Positions 30,843 to 42,639 of a stretch of 64,000 bases of DNA are shown here, one piece after another. A program made the translations under genes and the position numbers. How positions within the stretch are numbered: the stretch's first letter is position 1; every line of letters starts with the position of its first letter. This stretch comes from Mastigias papua (taxonomy: Eukaryota > Cnidaria > Scyphozoa > Rhizostomeae > Mastigiidae). The notes under the pieces were generated by a model that was not told where the DNA came from, made no database searches, and was given only the letters and a program-made list of their open reading frames with translations. The stretch spans positions 18,637,690 to 18,701,689 of the forward strand of contig OZ025270.1 in the NCBI GenBank assembly GCA_964019165.1, written 5' to 3'.

Positions 30843-33645
30843 CCTCTGAAAGAGAAACACCATTGTCCAATAGTTGATTTTTTCAAAGGTAATCTCAGAT
30901 CCGTTCCAGTGTTACGTAAGCTTTTAACTGAGCACGTAGAATTTCTAATGAAAAGGTCACATAGGTATTGTGGAGCCATCTCATTCAAGGACTTGAAGAC
31001 CATTATCTTAGATTCACCTGACACTAGTTCATCAATGGTCTTCCATCCTGGACTGTCGATAAGAGGTCTGCCTGGGGCATCGAAGCTGCTGTTCGTTATA
31101 ATTCTGGCAGCACGGTTTTGGAGTTTTTGCAGTTGCTTGATGTCAGTCAAACCAGCGCAGCCCCAAACAGAACAGCAATACCGAAAATGAGGCTCGACAA
31201 TACCCGTGTAGAGAGTTTGCAAGGTTTCTTTCGGGAGAAAGGACTTGGCGTGCTTTAGAAAGCCAACTGCTCTGGAGACCTTGGTAGAAACTGCTTTGAT
31301 TTGTTCTTTCCAATCCAGAGATTGGTCAATTTGCAAACCAAGGTGTTTTGTTGTTTTCACTACTTCAAGCTCATTATTGCGCATTTTCAATTTCAAAACT
31401 CTATCTTGATTTTTGAGAGAGTTATGTTTCTGCTTGGTACAAATAAGCATGGAATGGGTTTTCGCAACGTTCAAGGAAGTTTATTTCCTTGAAGCCATGA
31501 GTCGAGTTTCCTGAGATCATTGTTAATAGCCTCATTCAGCCGGGTCAAATCGTGGGACTGGTAGCACAGACTGGTATCATCAGCATACATGGATACGTTA
31601 GATTCCTGGACAGCCTGTGGGAGATCATTGATGTAAATGAGAAAGAGAAGTGGACCAAGACAAGATCCTTGGGGGACCCCAACCGCTATATTCCCAAGTG
31701 TAGAATCAACACCGTTAACCCTGCAGAACTGTTTACGGTCAGTTAAGTAGGATTTAAACCATGAGAGTTCACGTTGGTGTACACCGTAAAGATCGAGTTT
31801 TCTACAGAGAATCTCATGATCTACAGTGTCAAAAGCCTTTTTAAGGTCGATGAACACGACTCCCACTAGCCTACCAAGATCCATTCCATTGTATCAATCG
31901 TCAGTATTTTTAAGTAAGCTTGTTGCTGTTGAGTGGAGGCGCAAAAAGCCAGATTGGACAGGTGAAAAATGACCATTTTCATTCATGTAATGGTACACTT
32001 GGTCTGTTATTAGTTTTTCAGAGAGCCTTGAGATGACAGGTAAGACTGATATCGGCCGATAATTGTGCTTTTCAGATTTATCTCCTTCTTTGAAAACTGG
32101 AGTGACTCTAGCAACCTTCCATGAATCTGGGAAACAACTTGTTTCAATAGATGTGTTGAACAAGAAAGCAAGCGAGTTTTCAATAAAAGGTAGCGCTAGC
32201 TTAAGAAAGTAGCTAGAGATGTAGTCAGTCCCAAAGCTCTTTGCTGCCTTAACTTTGGCGAATGCATCCCTGATCTCATGTACTTCTATGGTCATGAAAT
32301 GAAACGTTTTCTTCTGTTTATTAATTTCATAGTCACCAACAAGAAGTGGATCTGAAGTGGGATTGATTTTATCCGCAAGATCCTTACTTACTGAGCAGAA
32401 GAAATTGTTCACGGAGTTTGAGATTTCATTTTTCTTGATAGTAACCGAACTAGATTGCTTAAGGCAGTCAATGGTGCTAGACTTTGATCTCTTGTTAAGA
32501 AATTCATTGATGGCCTTCCAAGACTCTTTCATGTTACCCTGACATGCAGCTATTTTTGCAGTGTAATACTGCCTTTTCAACTTAATGTTAAGGACATTGA
32601 CTTTACTACGGACCTGTTTATAAGAATCCATGAGGATTTGGGACTTTCTTTTAATTGCTGCCTTTTTCAGCTTGTCCCTGGTCTGCATTAGTTTCTTTAG
32701 ATCTTTGTCAATCCATGGACAGTAAGTCTCAGAAACACGCATTTTCGTCATTGGGGCATGTTTCTCTATGATCGCGGAAAAAAGGTTTGACCACAAGTTT
32801 ACAAGAATATCTATGTCATCTGTAGCAGTAAGCATTTGCTCCCAACTAATGCCAGAAACATCAGCCAGGAAAGCTTCTTCATTAAAATTTTTCATCTTTC
32901 CGGTTTTGATCATGTTATGTCCCTTGTTTACGGCACCATTAAATTTTCGTATGCAATAGACCAGAAAATGATCACTTAGGGAAATTTCATGTACTCCAGA
33001 TTTCAATATGTTTCTGGCACAAGTTGTAGCAATATGGTCAATAATGGTTGAAGTATGTAGAGTGACCCTAGTTGGTTCATTTATAAGCTGTTCGAAGTTG
33101 AACAATTCATAGAGACTGAGCAAATGTTTAGTTTCGTTGTCTATGGGTTGTTCAACACATTTTGGAGTGAGATCACAGTTAGTGTCTCCCAAGAGGATTA
33201 ATTCTTTGTCCTCCTTGTCCAGAAACGACAATACCTTTTCCATCTCAATGATGGAGGCAACCGGGCTGTTGGGTGGCCGGTACCAAACAAGAACGAGAAA
33301 TGACTTGCTTTTAGGTGGTTCAATTTCGATACAAATGAGTTCCAGATCGTCAGTAGGAACGTCAGGACGACATTTGAATGTAACAGAGTCCTTAATATAG
33401 ACAGAAACGCCACCACCATTGCATGTCCTATCCAAACGCACCTGATGGTAACCAGCCACACTAGTTAACTCCTTTGGGTAGCTAGGATCAAGCTTAGTTT
33501 CAATAAGACCTAAGATGTGAATCCCAAGGTTCTTTGTCAAAATTTGAACCTCATCTAGGTGGCTTCGAAGACCATTAATATTCAAGGATGCAATCGCCAT
33601 ACCCTTTTTAAATCCTAGATGCTGATGATACCCATCAGAGGCCAC
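30843..33645 (-). pseudogene. LINE ORF: APE endonuclease and reverse transcriptase
   Basis: The endonuclease occupies the first ~240 residues from MAIASLNINGLRSHLDE (ATG at 33600), with GLIETKLDPSY (catalytic Glu), LLGDTNCDL and SLSDHFLVY. The linker is followed by RT: VARVTPVFKEGDK, NYRPISVLPVISRLSEKLI, VFIDLKKAFDTVDHEIL, GVPQGSCLGPLLFLIYINDL and the catalytic MYADDTSL. Two lesions are visible. One is an in-frame TGA at about 31891-31893, between the N- and C-terminal RT halves. The other is a single-base frameshift near 31475. The last residues (KLWNGLSAGSKQ…, stop at 26579-26581) lie beyond the DNA transposon insertion, at 26654-26579. The protein nicks target DNA and reverse transcribes its RNA. 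Confidence 0.9.
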
Positions 33646-34055
33646 AGTCCCACTAGCCAGATCTTCAGATACAGAAGTTAGTTTGCAATGGTACGTCCAG
33701 TAGGTTACGGAGAAAAGCCCTTCGTGATCCTAACTATAAAGTGGAGGATATGCTCAACGACGGAAGGAAAGCAGAAGTTAGCTCTGCCCAAGCATCGGGA
33801 ATGGAGGAAACTTTCCAAGCCTTACAGATTAACGACTCAAATACAAGGCATTCATGTTATAAATGTGGATTTTCGTTTCCTCATCAAGGCAAACCGTGCC
33901 CAGCTAAACAAGCAATCTGCTCAAATTGTGGTGTGAAAGGACATTTTGCTAAAGTGTGCAGAAAACCCAAATCTGCCCCTCCAAAGCCACACCACACATG
34001 GACGCCACGTCACAATCAAAACCCCGCCAAATCTCAAGATAACAAGGAGTGTTGA

Positions 34056-36099
34056 AAAATTCATAGCGCTCGACAAATTTCTAATTCACCAGAAAATGAC
34101 TCTAGTTCATCAGATGATGCCTACGCCCTGGACAAGAAATGAACACATTCCAAACATAAAACTTTCCTACGTCTAAATGATTCGAATGTTAAATTTCTTA
34201 TAGATACGGGGGCAACTGTCGACGTTATTGATGATCCAACATTTCAGAGCCTGCGGAAGAAAGTCAAACTTGAACCAACGAACACGACAATATTTGTTTA
34301 TGGTTCCTCAACGCCTTTCAAGTTACATGGCTGTTTCCAAGCTTCAATCGAGTCAAAATCTCGCTACACAGTCTCCACATTTTATGTAGTTGATGGACCT
34401 GGGGGTAATCTACTCAGTGCAAAGACAGCTCAAGACCTTGCCCTTATTCAATTAGTGAACACAGTGAAAGGGATAAACGCAACAAAAGAGCCTCCCCAAG
34501 CCAGCCAGCACGATGTCGCGACAGTAAATAACGCTTGAAGCGAGTCAGAAATACCGCACAGTGAAGATGAAGTGATTGACAGATTATTTGAAAAGCACCG
34601 AAATGTTTTCATCGGGGAAGGAAAAAGTCAAGGGACAAATGGCCAAATTACGCATAAGAGAAGATGTAGCACCAGTTTTGCAACCTCAACGCAGAATACC
34701 TTATCATATGAGGAAATCTGTTTCAAAGGAGCTGGAAAAGTTGATAGCGCAAGATATAATAGAACCAGTTATAGATCAGCCTACCCCTTGGATATCGCCC
34801 ATAGTATGTGTACCAAAGAAGGACGGAGGTACAAGAATTTGCGTTGACATGCGAGAAGCCAACAATGCAATTATTAGAGAGCGACACATAATGCCAACCT
34901 TAAATGATTTTAAAGCAGCAGTAAATGGATCGAAATATTTTTCAAAGATTGACTTAAAACAAGCATACCATCAAGTAGAATTACAACCTTTTCTACGTAT
35001 GAAAGTCTTTTTCGATACAAACGATTGTCGTACGGTACATCTAGCAGTGCTAATTGTTCTAAAACATCCTACAGCGGAATTTAAGTGACATGAAAAATGT
35101 AAAGAACATTGCTGATGATATTATTATTTTCGGAAAGAACCGCCAAGAACACGACACAGCGCTTGAAAATTGTCTAGAAAGATTATCTGCTCTTAATATC
35201 AAGGCAAAGGGATCGAAGTGCAGTTTCGTAAAAGCTGAAATAATATTCTACGGTCTCATATTCACTGAAAATGGTACAAAACCAGATCCAGACCGAGTGG
35301 CAAAACTTCAGAATGTTGCACCTCCACAGAATGTGTCCGAAGTAGGGAGCTTCATAGGTATGGCCAACACCTGTAGTGATTACATTCCAAATTATGCTGC
35401 CATGACACTACCCTTGCGAGAGTTAACAAACAAATAGGTCAAGTTCAAATGGACCCTTGTTGAGCAAAGAGCTTTTAATCAGCTAAAGCAGAAACTAACC
35501 CAAGCCCCAGTAATGGCCTATTTTGATACCCATAAACGAAGCATGTTAATTGTTGATGGATATCCAACAGGTATTAGTGGAATTCTTACCCAACGAGACA
35601 ATGATGGAACCAGCTACAAAATTATTGCTTACACTAGTAGAGCTCTTAGCTCTGTTGAAAGTCATTATTCTCAAACAGATACTGAAGGACTTGCATTGGT
35701 TTGGGCCGTAGAACACTTTAGATTGTTTTTACTAGGGACAGAATTAGGACAGAATTTGATGTTGTGACAGATCACAAAGCCCTAGAAGCTATATTTAATA
35801 ATCAAAAGTCGAAACCACCTGCCCGAATAGAACAATGGATTTTGAGGCTTCAACCGTACAATTTTTGGGTTATTTACAAAAGCGGACTAACAAATGAAGC
35901 TGATGATTTGAGTAGACATCCAATAGATATCACACAGAAAGAGAGTTCCGAAGAACGTATAGCTGAAGAATACATCAATTACATCATAGAGCATACAATT
36001 CCTAAATCCATGACGTTGAAGGAGATACAAGAAGTGATAGAAGGATGGGTCATGATGATCAGTGTATTAAATGTCTTGCCAAGCAGTGGCTATGAGTAA
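34056..36099 (+). pseudogene. Gypsy pol: protease, reverse transcriptase, RNase H
   Basis: The protease is recognisable at about 34170-34450 by FLIDTGATVDVID, the aspartic DTG site. It is flanked by stops near 34138 and 34536. RT fingers lie at 34576-35040 (PWISPIVCVPKKDGGTRICVD, SKIDLKQAYHQVEL). Between 35000 and 35105 the palm sequence is deleted or scrambled. The catalytic segment appears as NIADDIIIFGKN at 35100-35140 (ADD kept, usual preceding Tyr/Leu changed). RNase H follows at 35510-36000 (LIVDGYPTGISGIL, AYTSRALSSVESHYSQTDTE, DHKALEAIF). There is a stop at 35435 and a frameshift near 35765. Confidence 0.82.
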
Positions 36100-37081
36100 C
36101 CCTGTAGAACCAATGGAAATTACACCAACTGAAGACATACCTTGGTACCATGTAGGAATTGACTTTCTAGGACTAATACCAAACTCTGATCAATACTTGC
36201 TAGTTGTGATTGATACATATACAAATTTTTCAGAAGTGGAAATCTTGCATTCTACATCAATTCAAGCTGTAATTCCAAAATTGGATTGTATCTTTGCAAC
36301 TCACGGCATTCCTGTTAAACTTACGAGTGATAATGGGCCACCCTTTAATGGCGCAGAATTTGAACGATACATGAAAGCACTGAACATTGAATGGAACACA
36401 AGCACTCCATTATGGCCACAAGGAAGCTCAAATGTCGAAACTTTTAATAAAACGCTCATAAAAGTGTTACAGACAGCACATCTAGAGGAGAGAAACTAGA
36501 GACAAGAGCTTCAAAGATTTTCACTCTCATGCCGAGTGACCCCACACGCAACAACAAAACTTGCACCGTGTGAACTGTTGTACAATAGAACAGTCAAAGG
36601 GTATTTGCCAGAATTACCATGAAAGAAAGTATTAAACAAGCATAAAGAAGCAAAAGAAAATATTGAGAAAAGCAAAGAAAGAAATAAAGCAAATTATGAT
36701 AAAAGACACCATGCAAAGGAATCTGACATTAAAGAAGGAGATATTGTTATTTGTCTACAGAAGAAACGAAACAAGTTGACTGTAAAATTCAACCCAGAAC
36801 GATTTACAGTAGTTTCTCGAAAAGGAAAAGGACTTGCAGCCAAAAACAAATATCATATCATCACGAGAAATGTATCACATTTCAAGAAAGTAAACCGTTA
36901 TGAAAGCACAGAGAAAGAAGATGATTACACTGATAGTGAAGCAAAGAATACGAACTCAAATATAGAACTAGACTTACAGAATTGTGAAGAGAACCAACAA
37001 GCTAGACCTAGACGTTCACAAAGATCAAGAATACCGGTCCCAAGATATGGAACTTTGCTACCATCAAATTTGATCAAGTGA
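36060..37081 (+). pseudogene. Gypsy integrase (zinc finger deleted) and C-terminal tail
   Basis: The integrase core is at 36071-36499, with YHVGIDFLG (first Asp), LTSDNGPPFNG (second Asp) and SSNVETFNKTL (Glu). The HHCC zinc-binding domain that should precede it is missing, because RNase H spacer sequence jumps directly to the last cysteine region near 36070. After a stop at 36497 the remainder (36500-37081) continues as broken frames. They end in a basic, chromodomain-free tail with RPRRSQRSRIPVPRYG. The integrase inserts the cDNA. This copy lacks the N-terminal domain and has stops, so it is dead. Confidence 0.8.
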
Positions 37082-37146
37082 AGATAGTGACATTTTCAAC
37101 CTTTTAAATTTTAAACTTTGATGTTTTCATTTTGTTTTGTTTTTTT

Positions 37147-37163
37147 AAAAAAAGGGGGAGCGA
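37147..37163 (+). promoter_or_regulatory. Polypurine tract of gypsy element
   Basis: AAAAAAAGGGGGAGCGA lies directly before the right LTR start TGCAGTG. It primes plus-strand cDNA. Confidence 0.75.
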
Positions 37164-37230
37164 TGCAGTGATTCATATCAGTACTTCATGTAATATGTCA
37201 TAGGAGATCAGTGCTGAGTTCATCTCTAAA
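37164..37230 (+). repeat. Right LTR of gypsy element, truncated
   Basis: It matches the first ~67 bp of the left LTR (TGCAGTGATTCATATCAG…CTCTAAAAA). Identity stops abruptly, so the R/U5 part is gone and no flanking target duplication can be checked. Confidence 0.82.
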
Positions 37231-37659
37231 AAACTAAACACTGTTATTCATTAAGCATTAAACACTGTTTATCGTGTAGTTGGCAAGTACACGAGCAAAA
37301 TAGACCATTCTTCGAAGGATAATGATTGCCATGGTATGCTTCGTGTCAACATCACAATATGTTTCGTTACTGTAGGAAACTAATTGGAGGTTTTAGATCT
37401 AGTTGTTCTGTGCGATCGGTTGATCGAATTCACAATATACATCTCAAGCCTATTTAGACACGTAAAGTTTTAGATTTGAAAACGATTTGCTATTCTGAAT
37501 TTTGAGCTTAGACCAGATAGGCAGAACCAGCACTACAGGTACTCAGCATCGTTCAGACCTTGTGGTGAATTGTTGGACGAGGGCTGGTAAACTTGGTAGC
37601 ATATAAATGTGATTGATCATCAAAAGTTTCACTCTATTATTTCATTGGATAAAGCCTAC

Positions 37660-37738
37660 TTCAACGCCCACCACACCCATCACGCCCACCACGCCCACAT
37701 TCGTTATGCTTAGTCCCTGTCAGATTTTATTCTGAATC
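37660..37738 (-). mobile_element. End fragment related to the 20216-22173 element
   Basis: On the minus strand it starts GGCGGATTCAGAATAAAATCTGAC, which resembles the right end of the earlier element (GGCGGATCCAGGAAAAAATCTGAC). Repeated GGGCGTGG units follow inward, as also hinted at there. Only this end is present. Confidence 0.4.
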
Positions 37739-40129
37739 CGCCACTGTAAACATCACCCGATAATGACACCTTCCCCATTGGGTAAATTGAGTTTAAATTG
37801 AGGTCTAGTTAACTTTCTAACGAAGATTTGTTAGTATATCGAATTGCCAACTGGTGAGGATTGCAGAGTAATAAATCAGACAACGAGTAGATTCACAACG
37901 ACCCAAGCCTTGGGCATTCGCTCAACTGATAGCTCAGCATCTAGAAATCCTATTAATAGTTAATTTCCACGAGTGCTATGACTTGCAGTCTTGGCATATA
38001 AGCCATACATCCTTGTTGTAACAGATCAGAAGCTTGGTCTACACTTCCTACAGAAATTGACTGTTATCCAAGTGCTTACCATGCGTGCTTAACTGAAATC
38101 GATGGCAGCAAATGTCTCAAATACAAGTAGAATAGCCAAAGTGCTGGGCTGCTATCGTCTTTGGTATACCTAAGTGCTTGTAAAGCCACTCACGTCCCAT
38201 ATGGAGACTGCTAATAGACCTTTTTCGATTCATCCTACGTCCACAGTTTGCAATTGCACAATGCAACTATTCAGTCAACTGGATATTTGCGAGAATTGGG
38301 CAAACTGTACGCGCAAGATATCATAGCAGAGGAGAGGGCTATCAAGACAACTAATAGTATAGGGTTACCACCGCTTTCTTCTTTATAACATCCATCGCCT
38401 CTTCTTTCGCCATATTCGCACAACCTTTTTCTCCATACACTTTCCTATTGATGTTTGACGTACTAATAGCACCATCCATTCCGAAGTTCGCACAGCTTTT
38501 GGGGGTACACTTTTCCCATACTATTTTTCTGCGCACTGACAGATAAGTAGATATGAATTTTATGTGAAGGTCACACACAATAGTTGGTTCTGTGTAATTT
38601 ATGATGTTGGGGATCACCCATATCAAACAATACTTGAGAGGAGACCAACAACAACGTACAATGACAAGAATTGCCAAAGATAAACAACATATAATGTTAC
38701 CACGGTTACAAATTGGGGTTGTTTGATACCTAGTAAAGTATTGATATGATTATTGTGAAATAAGAATGAAAGGTAGTCTTTACAGACAGAGATCTTTAAC
38801 AGTAAGTGTTCAATTTGAAAATCTGAACTTCGCCAGTGTGAGTGGAGGCCTGGTTCCACCTCTTGGTAGTGCACACCAGATATGGCCGTGGTAGGGTGTT
38901 GAAAGGCGACTGGGCGTGATTTATTTAGTTTCTTTGAATATTTTCCAACTAACATAAGGATAATAATGAAGTAAAAATTGCTCTGTTGACGTGCATGCTG
39001 TTCGGTACAGAACCTTTCATGGTGAAAAGGAACAGAAAATAAACACACTTGTTATACTTTTTGAGCCAGAAATCAAGCAGGCACAGCAAGTGCACCCCAG
39101 AGATCAAGTGCAAACTTGCACACCTGACCTTTGCTCATGCACACTCGAGATCTCGATGAAAAAGGTCATATTTTGCAATCGGACCCCGTCTAAGCTTTGT
39201 ACAGAGTCAAGAGGGAAGTAACTGTGTGTTTACTTAGACTTTCAAATAATTGGCCCATGAAGAAATGTGCTCTACATGGTATTTTGAACCAAGGTTATAT
39301 AACATGAAGCATAGTTATGTATGCGGGGATATTTATTACGTCACAAATGTAACATCTGACATCAGCTCAAGCACATTTCGCTAGTCTGGCTCCACACCTG
39401 ACTTCTGTACCAAAAAGTCAATTTTGACAGCCACCGTCAGATCCAAAGTATTGTCATGGCAGAGGCGGATACAGGAGGTTGCACTTGTTGCATAGAAGAC
39501 CGTCAGATTTTCCAATCGAAGTTTTCCTGTATTCTGTCCTTCAGGTTTAATTCTAATATGTACCTCTTTGTCAAATTTTCAGCTCTTTTCCCGCCCATCT
39601 GCTATAAATCACTGGGTTTAGTTCTCCATGTCTGGGATGTGTCACGTTGTTGTGAGTCCACAAGATGACTTCCGGGAAGTCATATTGAGGAAGCATAACA
39701 AAAGCAGTTTAGTCTATGAGCACGATGACTTTTAGACATGCTGTTTTTTTGTTGCACTCCCTATTATCGCTATTGTTATGGGAGTGTATGCCGATCTTGA
39801 CCAATGAAGTGGCAACCTGGTGCAACAGAAAAAGTCTGTGAGCACGATGGTAGATAGCTATTGTGGGACAAACCTCTTTGTGATATGAACCACAGAAGAG
39901 AATTCATATTGATGATTGATTGATGCAATGCACTGATAGTTTCAGGTGAATTGCTTGTTGTTCACACTCTGGGGTGTATCAGTACTTCAAGTGTCAGGGG
40001 GGGGGGGTATCAAAACTTTTGCTCGAATCTTCATGTTAGATATTTGTGCACATGTTTCGAACCAAGAAGATAACTAGCTATAGTTGTTCGTTTTATATTT
40101 GATAGTCAAAAAGCTCTTCCTAGACGATA

Positions 40130-40560
40130 AATTAAAGATTAACACCGTAATGACTCGATTGAGCCCCACAGGGTTTACTTGTCAAAAATGATTTTGCGGG
40201 CGGGAGCTTATTCGAGGGGGTTATTCGAGCGAAGGGCTTATTAACTTTAGAGGTCCTAAGATCTGTCAAGCACAATATCTTATTTAATTTTTCTATATGA
40301 AATACTTTGATTTAAATCTAGCTGGACATGGGATCAAGGAGAAAGTTTGACAATTGTTCTTGTCAAGTATTGGCACATGTGAGCAAGCCAATAGCTGACG
40401 TGTTTCATTTTCGTTGCTTTTAGTTTGTATGATACTGAACCCAGATAACCCTAATGGGGGCTTATTTGAAGTTGGGGGTTTATTTGTTGGAAATCTTCAC
40501 GGAGGTGGTAGCTGATAAGAAGGGGGCTTTTTCCAAGGAGCGGGCTTTGTGAACTTTGAA
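40130..40560 (+). repeat. Dispersed-repeat-like block with GGG(C)TTATT motifs
   Basis: GAGCTTATTCGAG, GGGTTATTCGAG, GGGCTTATTAAC, GGGGCTTATTTGAAG and GGGGTTTATTTG occur in direct orientation within ~430 bp. They begin after GTAATGACTCGATTGAGCCCC. This looks like a degenerate internal repeat of a mobile element, but no ends or coding are visible. Confidence 0.3.
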
Positions 40561-41552
40561 AGTATATGAAATGATGAACTCCACGATCGTAGTAGAGAGT
40601 AGACAGTATGACAGCTATTAACTTTTAATTTCATTCAAATGACCGTGCACATGGTTCCTCTAGGAGACCCGCATCCCTGCCATAGAACCTTCTAACTTCT
40701 AATTCTAAACTCCAACCCATCTTAGCTCCAACTCTTACTCCTTTGTCTCTGTATTTCTTTTTGTTCTCTACGAGAAAAGCACTTATATGGCGGAGAAATA
40801 CTTGTTTTGGATGCATCAGCATTTTTTCCGACATTGAGGAATCGTTACTTAGCATAAATATGATATTCGGTAATGCTAGTTTCTTCTGTAATGCCTAATC
40901 TAGTCGTTTATTACGCTAGAGGGAATACTCCTTAAACCTTGAACAATAGAATGGAATACTGCCTAATGTACAGTCACTGCAAAGGGATTCCTATCGTATG
41001 CCTAGAGTTTGCATGACAGACGAGATTACTACTTGTGTATTACTACTTATACCTAACCTAACTTATTACTTATCAGCTCATACAAATACTTCTGGACATT
41101 ATACGGTTGGGGCATTATACGTGCGTCTTACAACATAAAGAATAGAAACAAAAGAGATTTACATGTCTAACTTCCTGGAAGCTTTGGTGACTCTGTTGGT
41201 TTATTGCCACTCGAACCCCGGACGTACCTCGCGAACAACTTATACGAATCGGTACTTTGAGAATAAATAAAAGTTGTTCAGTTCCTCCGAAGGAACATCA
41301 TACTTCCATGTCATCAAATAGGTATGCTGAAATTTCTGAATTCAGAGCCAGGTAGCTTACTTGAGGCTAATGTTCAGATATTTTGAAAACATGATAATCT
41401 GTTGGATGGAACGATGGAAAGTGCTATAATTTTCCAGTTAGCCTTTTGGGGCATTCTAGCTAAGAATTTAGCGTTGAAGCTGTCTTTTAAATTTCTAAAT
41501 ATTTTTCAGAGTACTTATCCAGAGTCAAGCAAGGTTCGGTGTGAATAATAAC

Positions 41553-41640
41553 CTTTTCATTTCATTTTTACATCTTTTAGGAGGGTTACCCTTCAGCATA
41601 GCTGGTTTTCAAGGGGCCCTCCTTTAAAAAGAGAAAATAT
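41553..41640 (-). mobile_element. 3'-end fragment of a CR1/L2-type LINE
   Basis: It repeats the tail and 3' hairpin of the LINE at 26324: TTTTCATTTCATTTTT, then GGAGGGTTACCCTTCAGC…CCCTCC. Similarity fades beyond about 41640, so it is an extremely 5'-truncated copy or a divergent relative. Confidence 0.72.
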
Positions 41641-42639
41641 GTATACAGCTAAATTTTGCTGATTTTCACGCTTCAACAAACGGACTGTTGGACGGAAGAA
41701 ATTGCAAAGTGAAAAAAATATTGTTCCATATTGTCTTCATTTGTCTCACATGCATTGATGACCAATGACATATTTGAAAGGCATGATGCCTTTGTCATCT
41801 TTTAACAGGTTGTTGTTATATGTTAGAACAAGACACTACTATTTCCGTCCAACAAAAATATAGCAAAATAGAGGTGGACACATATTCTTCTAATAGAACT
41901 TATTTTGCTATCAGTATGCTTCTTTGGAAGCTTCAGCAGTTTGAAAGAAGACAACATAGAAGGCAAGGTAGATTATCATGGAAGAATTAGGGGGTAATTG
42001 AACAATTATATAACGCAAATTTTGTACTTTTCGATGCCCTCCCTCCCTCTTTGGTAACGTATTAGGAGCCTCCACCATTCTCCCACAATTAAACTACTGG
42101 TGAAAATTATTTGGCCACCTTTGGATTTCCAGCTGTTTTCAAGTTTTTCGATATTGCATCCGGAATATCCGTACACAGACTGCATAATATGTTTGAATTA
42201 TAATCAGAAATTAATTCGAGAGGTATTCCTCTGTCGTTTAAGCAATGCTCACTATTTTTACAACTATAAAATGATCTTTGGTGTCAAAGGTAAAGTGCAG
42301 CATGAAACATTGCAAGTATGAGGTGGAAAATGCCAAAGGAAACTAAACTCGTATGCCACCTCTTTAACTAGCCTCGCTTTGTTTGTAACTTCTTTTCCCG
42401 CGTTATTTCAAATAATCAATGCGTAGCAGTTTTTTGCGGTTTTCATTGCATTTTCCGCTATTTTCAAAGATTTCCTCATATATTTTGGTAAGTAAATGAA
42501 TTTTTAGAGAAATTTACTCTCGAATGCTACTTGAAGATACCTTTTTTCAATCTAGCTGTTAATTTTCTTTTATAAAGTGATCACAATCATTTAGGCCCAA
42601 TTAAAGTTAATTTTGGTGCAATAGATAACTGCATCAGCT

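Larger units (their letters stand above)
26324..33668 (-). mobile_element. CR1/L2-type LINE inserted in gypsy gag, itself split by a DNA transposon
   Basis: The 5' end is near 33668, the 3' tail is (TTCAT)n on plus (26325-26399), and ATACAG flanks both sides (26318-26323 and 33669-33674) as a short target duplication. The element is about 3.2 kb once the 4179-bp insert (26655-30833) is set aside. It encodes APE endonuclease plus RT, with no ORF1, so it is probably 5'-truncated. The endonuclease starts only about 70 bp from the edge. The 3' UTR carries a hairpin before the pentamer tail. Confidence 0.88.
25913..34055 (+). pseudogene. Gypsy gag, split by LINE insertion
   Basis: The N-terminal half is at 25913-26323 (MASVNNLSPMPQF…), with RWTAWLERSETCII typical of Mag-type capsid. 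A TAA interrupts it at 26225-26227, after which the same frame continues (HADETIDQFHTRLRTLAQHC) to the insertion. The second half resumes at 33675 in the matching frame with SSRLRRKALRDPNYK. It ends with two zinc knuckles, CYKCGFSFPHQGKPC and the canonical CSNCGVKGHFAKVC, which bind RNA. The frames on both sides agree once the LINE and one copy of its target duplication are ignored. The protein would form the intracellular particle. It is inactive here. Confidence 0.82.
25761..37230 (+). mobile_element. Ty3/gypsy (Mag-like) LTR retrotransposon, decayed and split by insertions
   Basis: A left LTR (25761-25882), primer-binding site, gag, protease, RT, RNase H, integrase, polypurine tract and truncated right LTR (37164-37230) occur in the gypsy order. 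Gag is split by a LINE at 26324-33668. Without the insertion the element would be about 4.1 kb. In-frame stops in gag, before and after the protease, and at 35435, internal deletions in RT and in the integrase zinc finger, and a truncated right LTR make it dead. Domain wording fits the Mag branch of gypsy elements common in marine invertebrates. Confidence 0.88.
37231..42089. other. Unassigned region between gypsy and Tc1 elements
   Basis: About 4.9 kb without a convincing gene. Open frames are short and lack domains. Small repeat pieces are listed separately (37660-37738, 40130-40560, 41553-41640). A 12-bp G run lies at about 39998-40009. The minus-strand frame at 38351-38677 has a cysteine-bearing stretch (PKSCANFGMDGAI) of no recognised family. 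Confidence 0.5.

Noticed and set aside
38351..38677. Possible small cysteine-containing protein on the minus strand
   Set aside because: No start context, splice evidence or family resemblance; length is within chance expectation.
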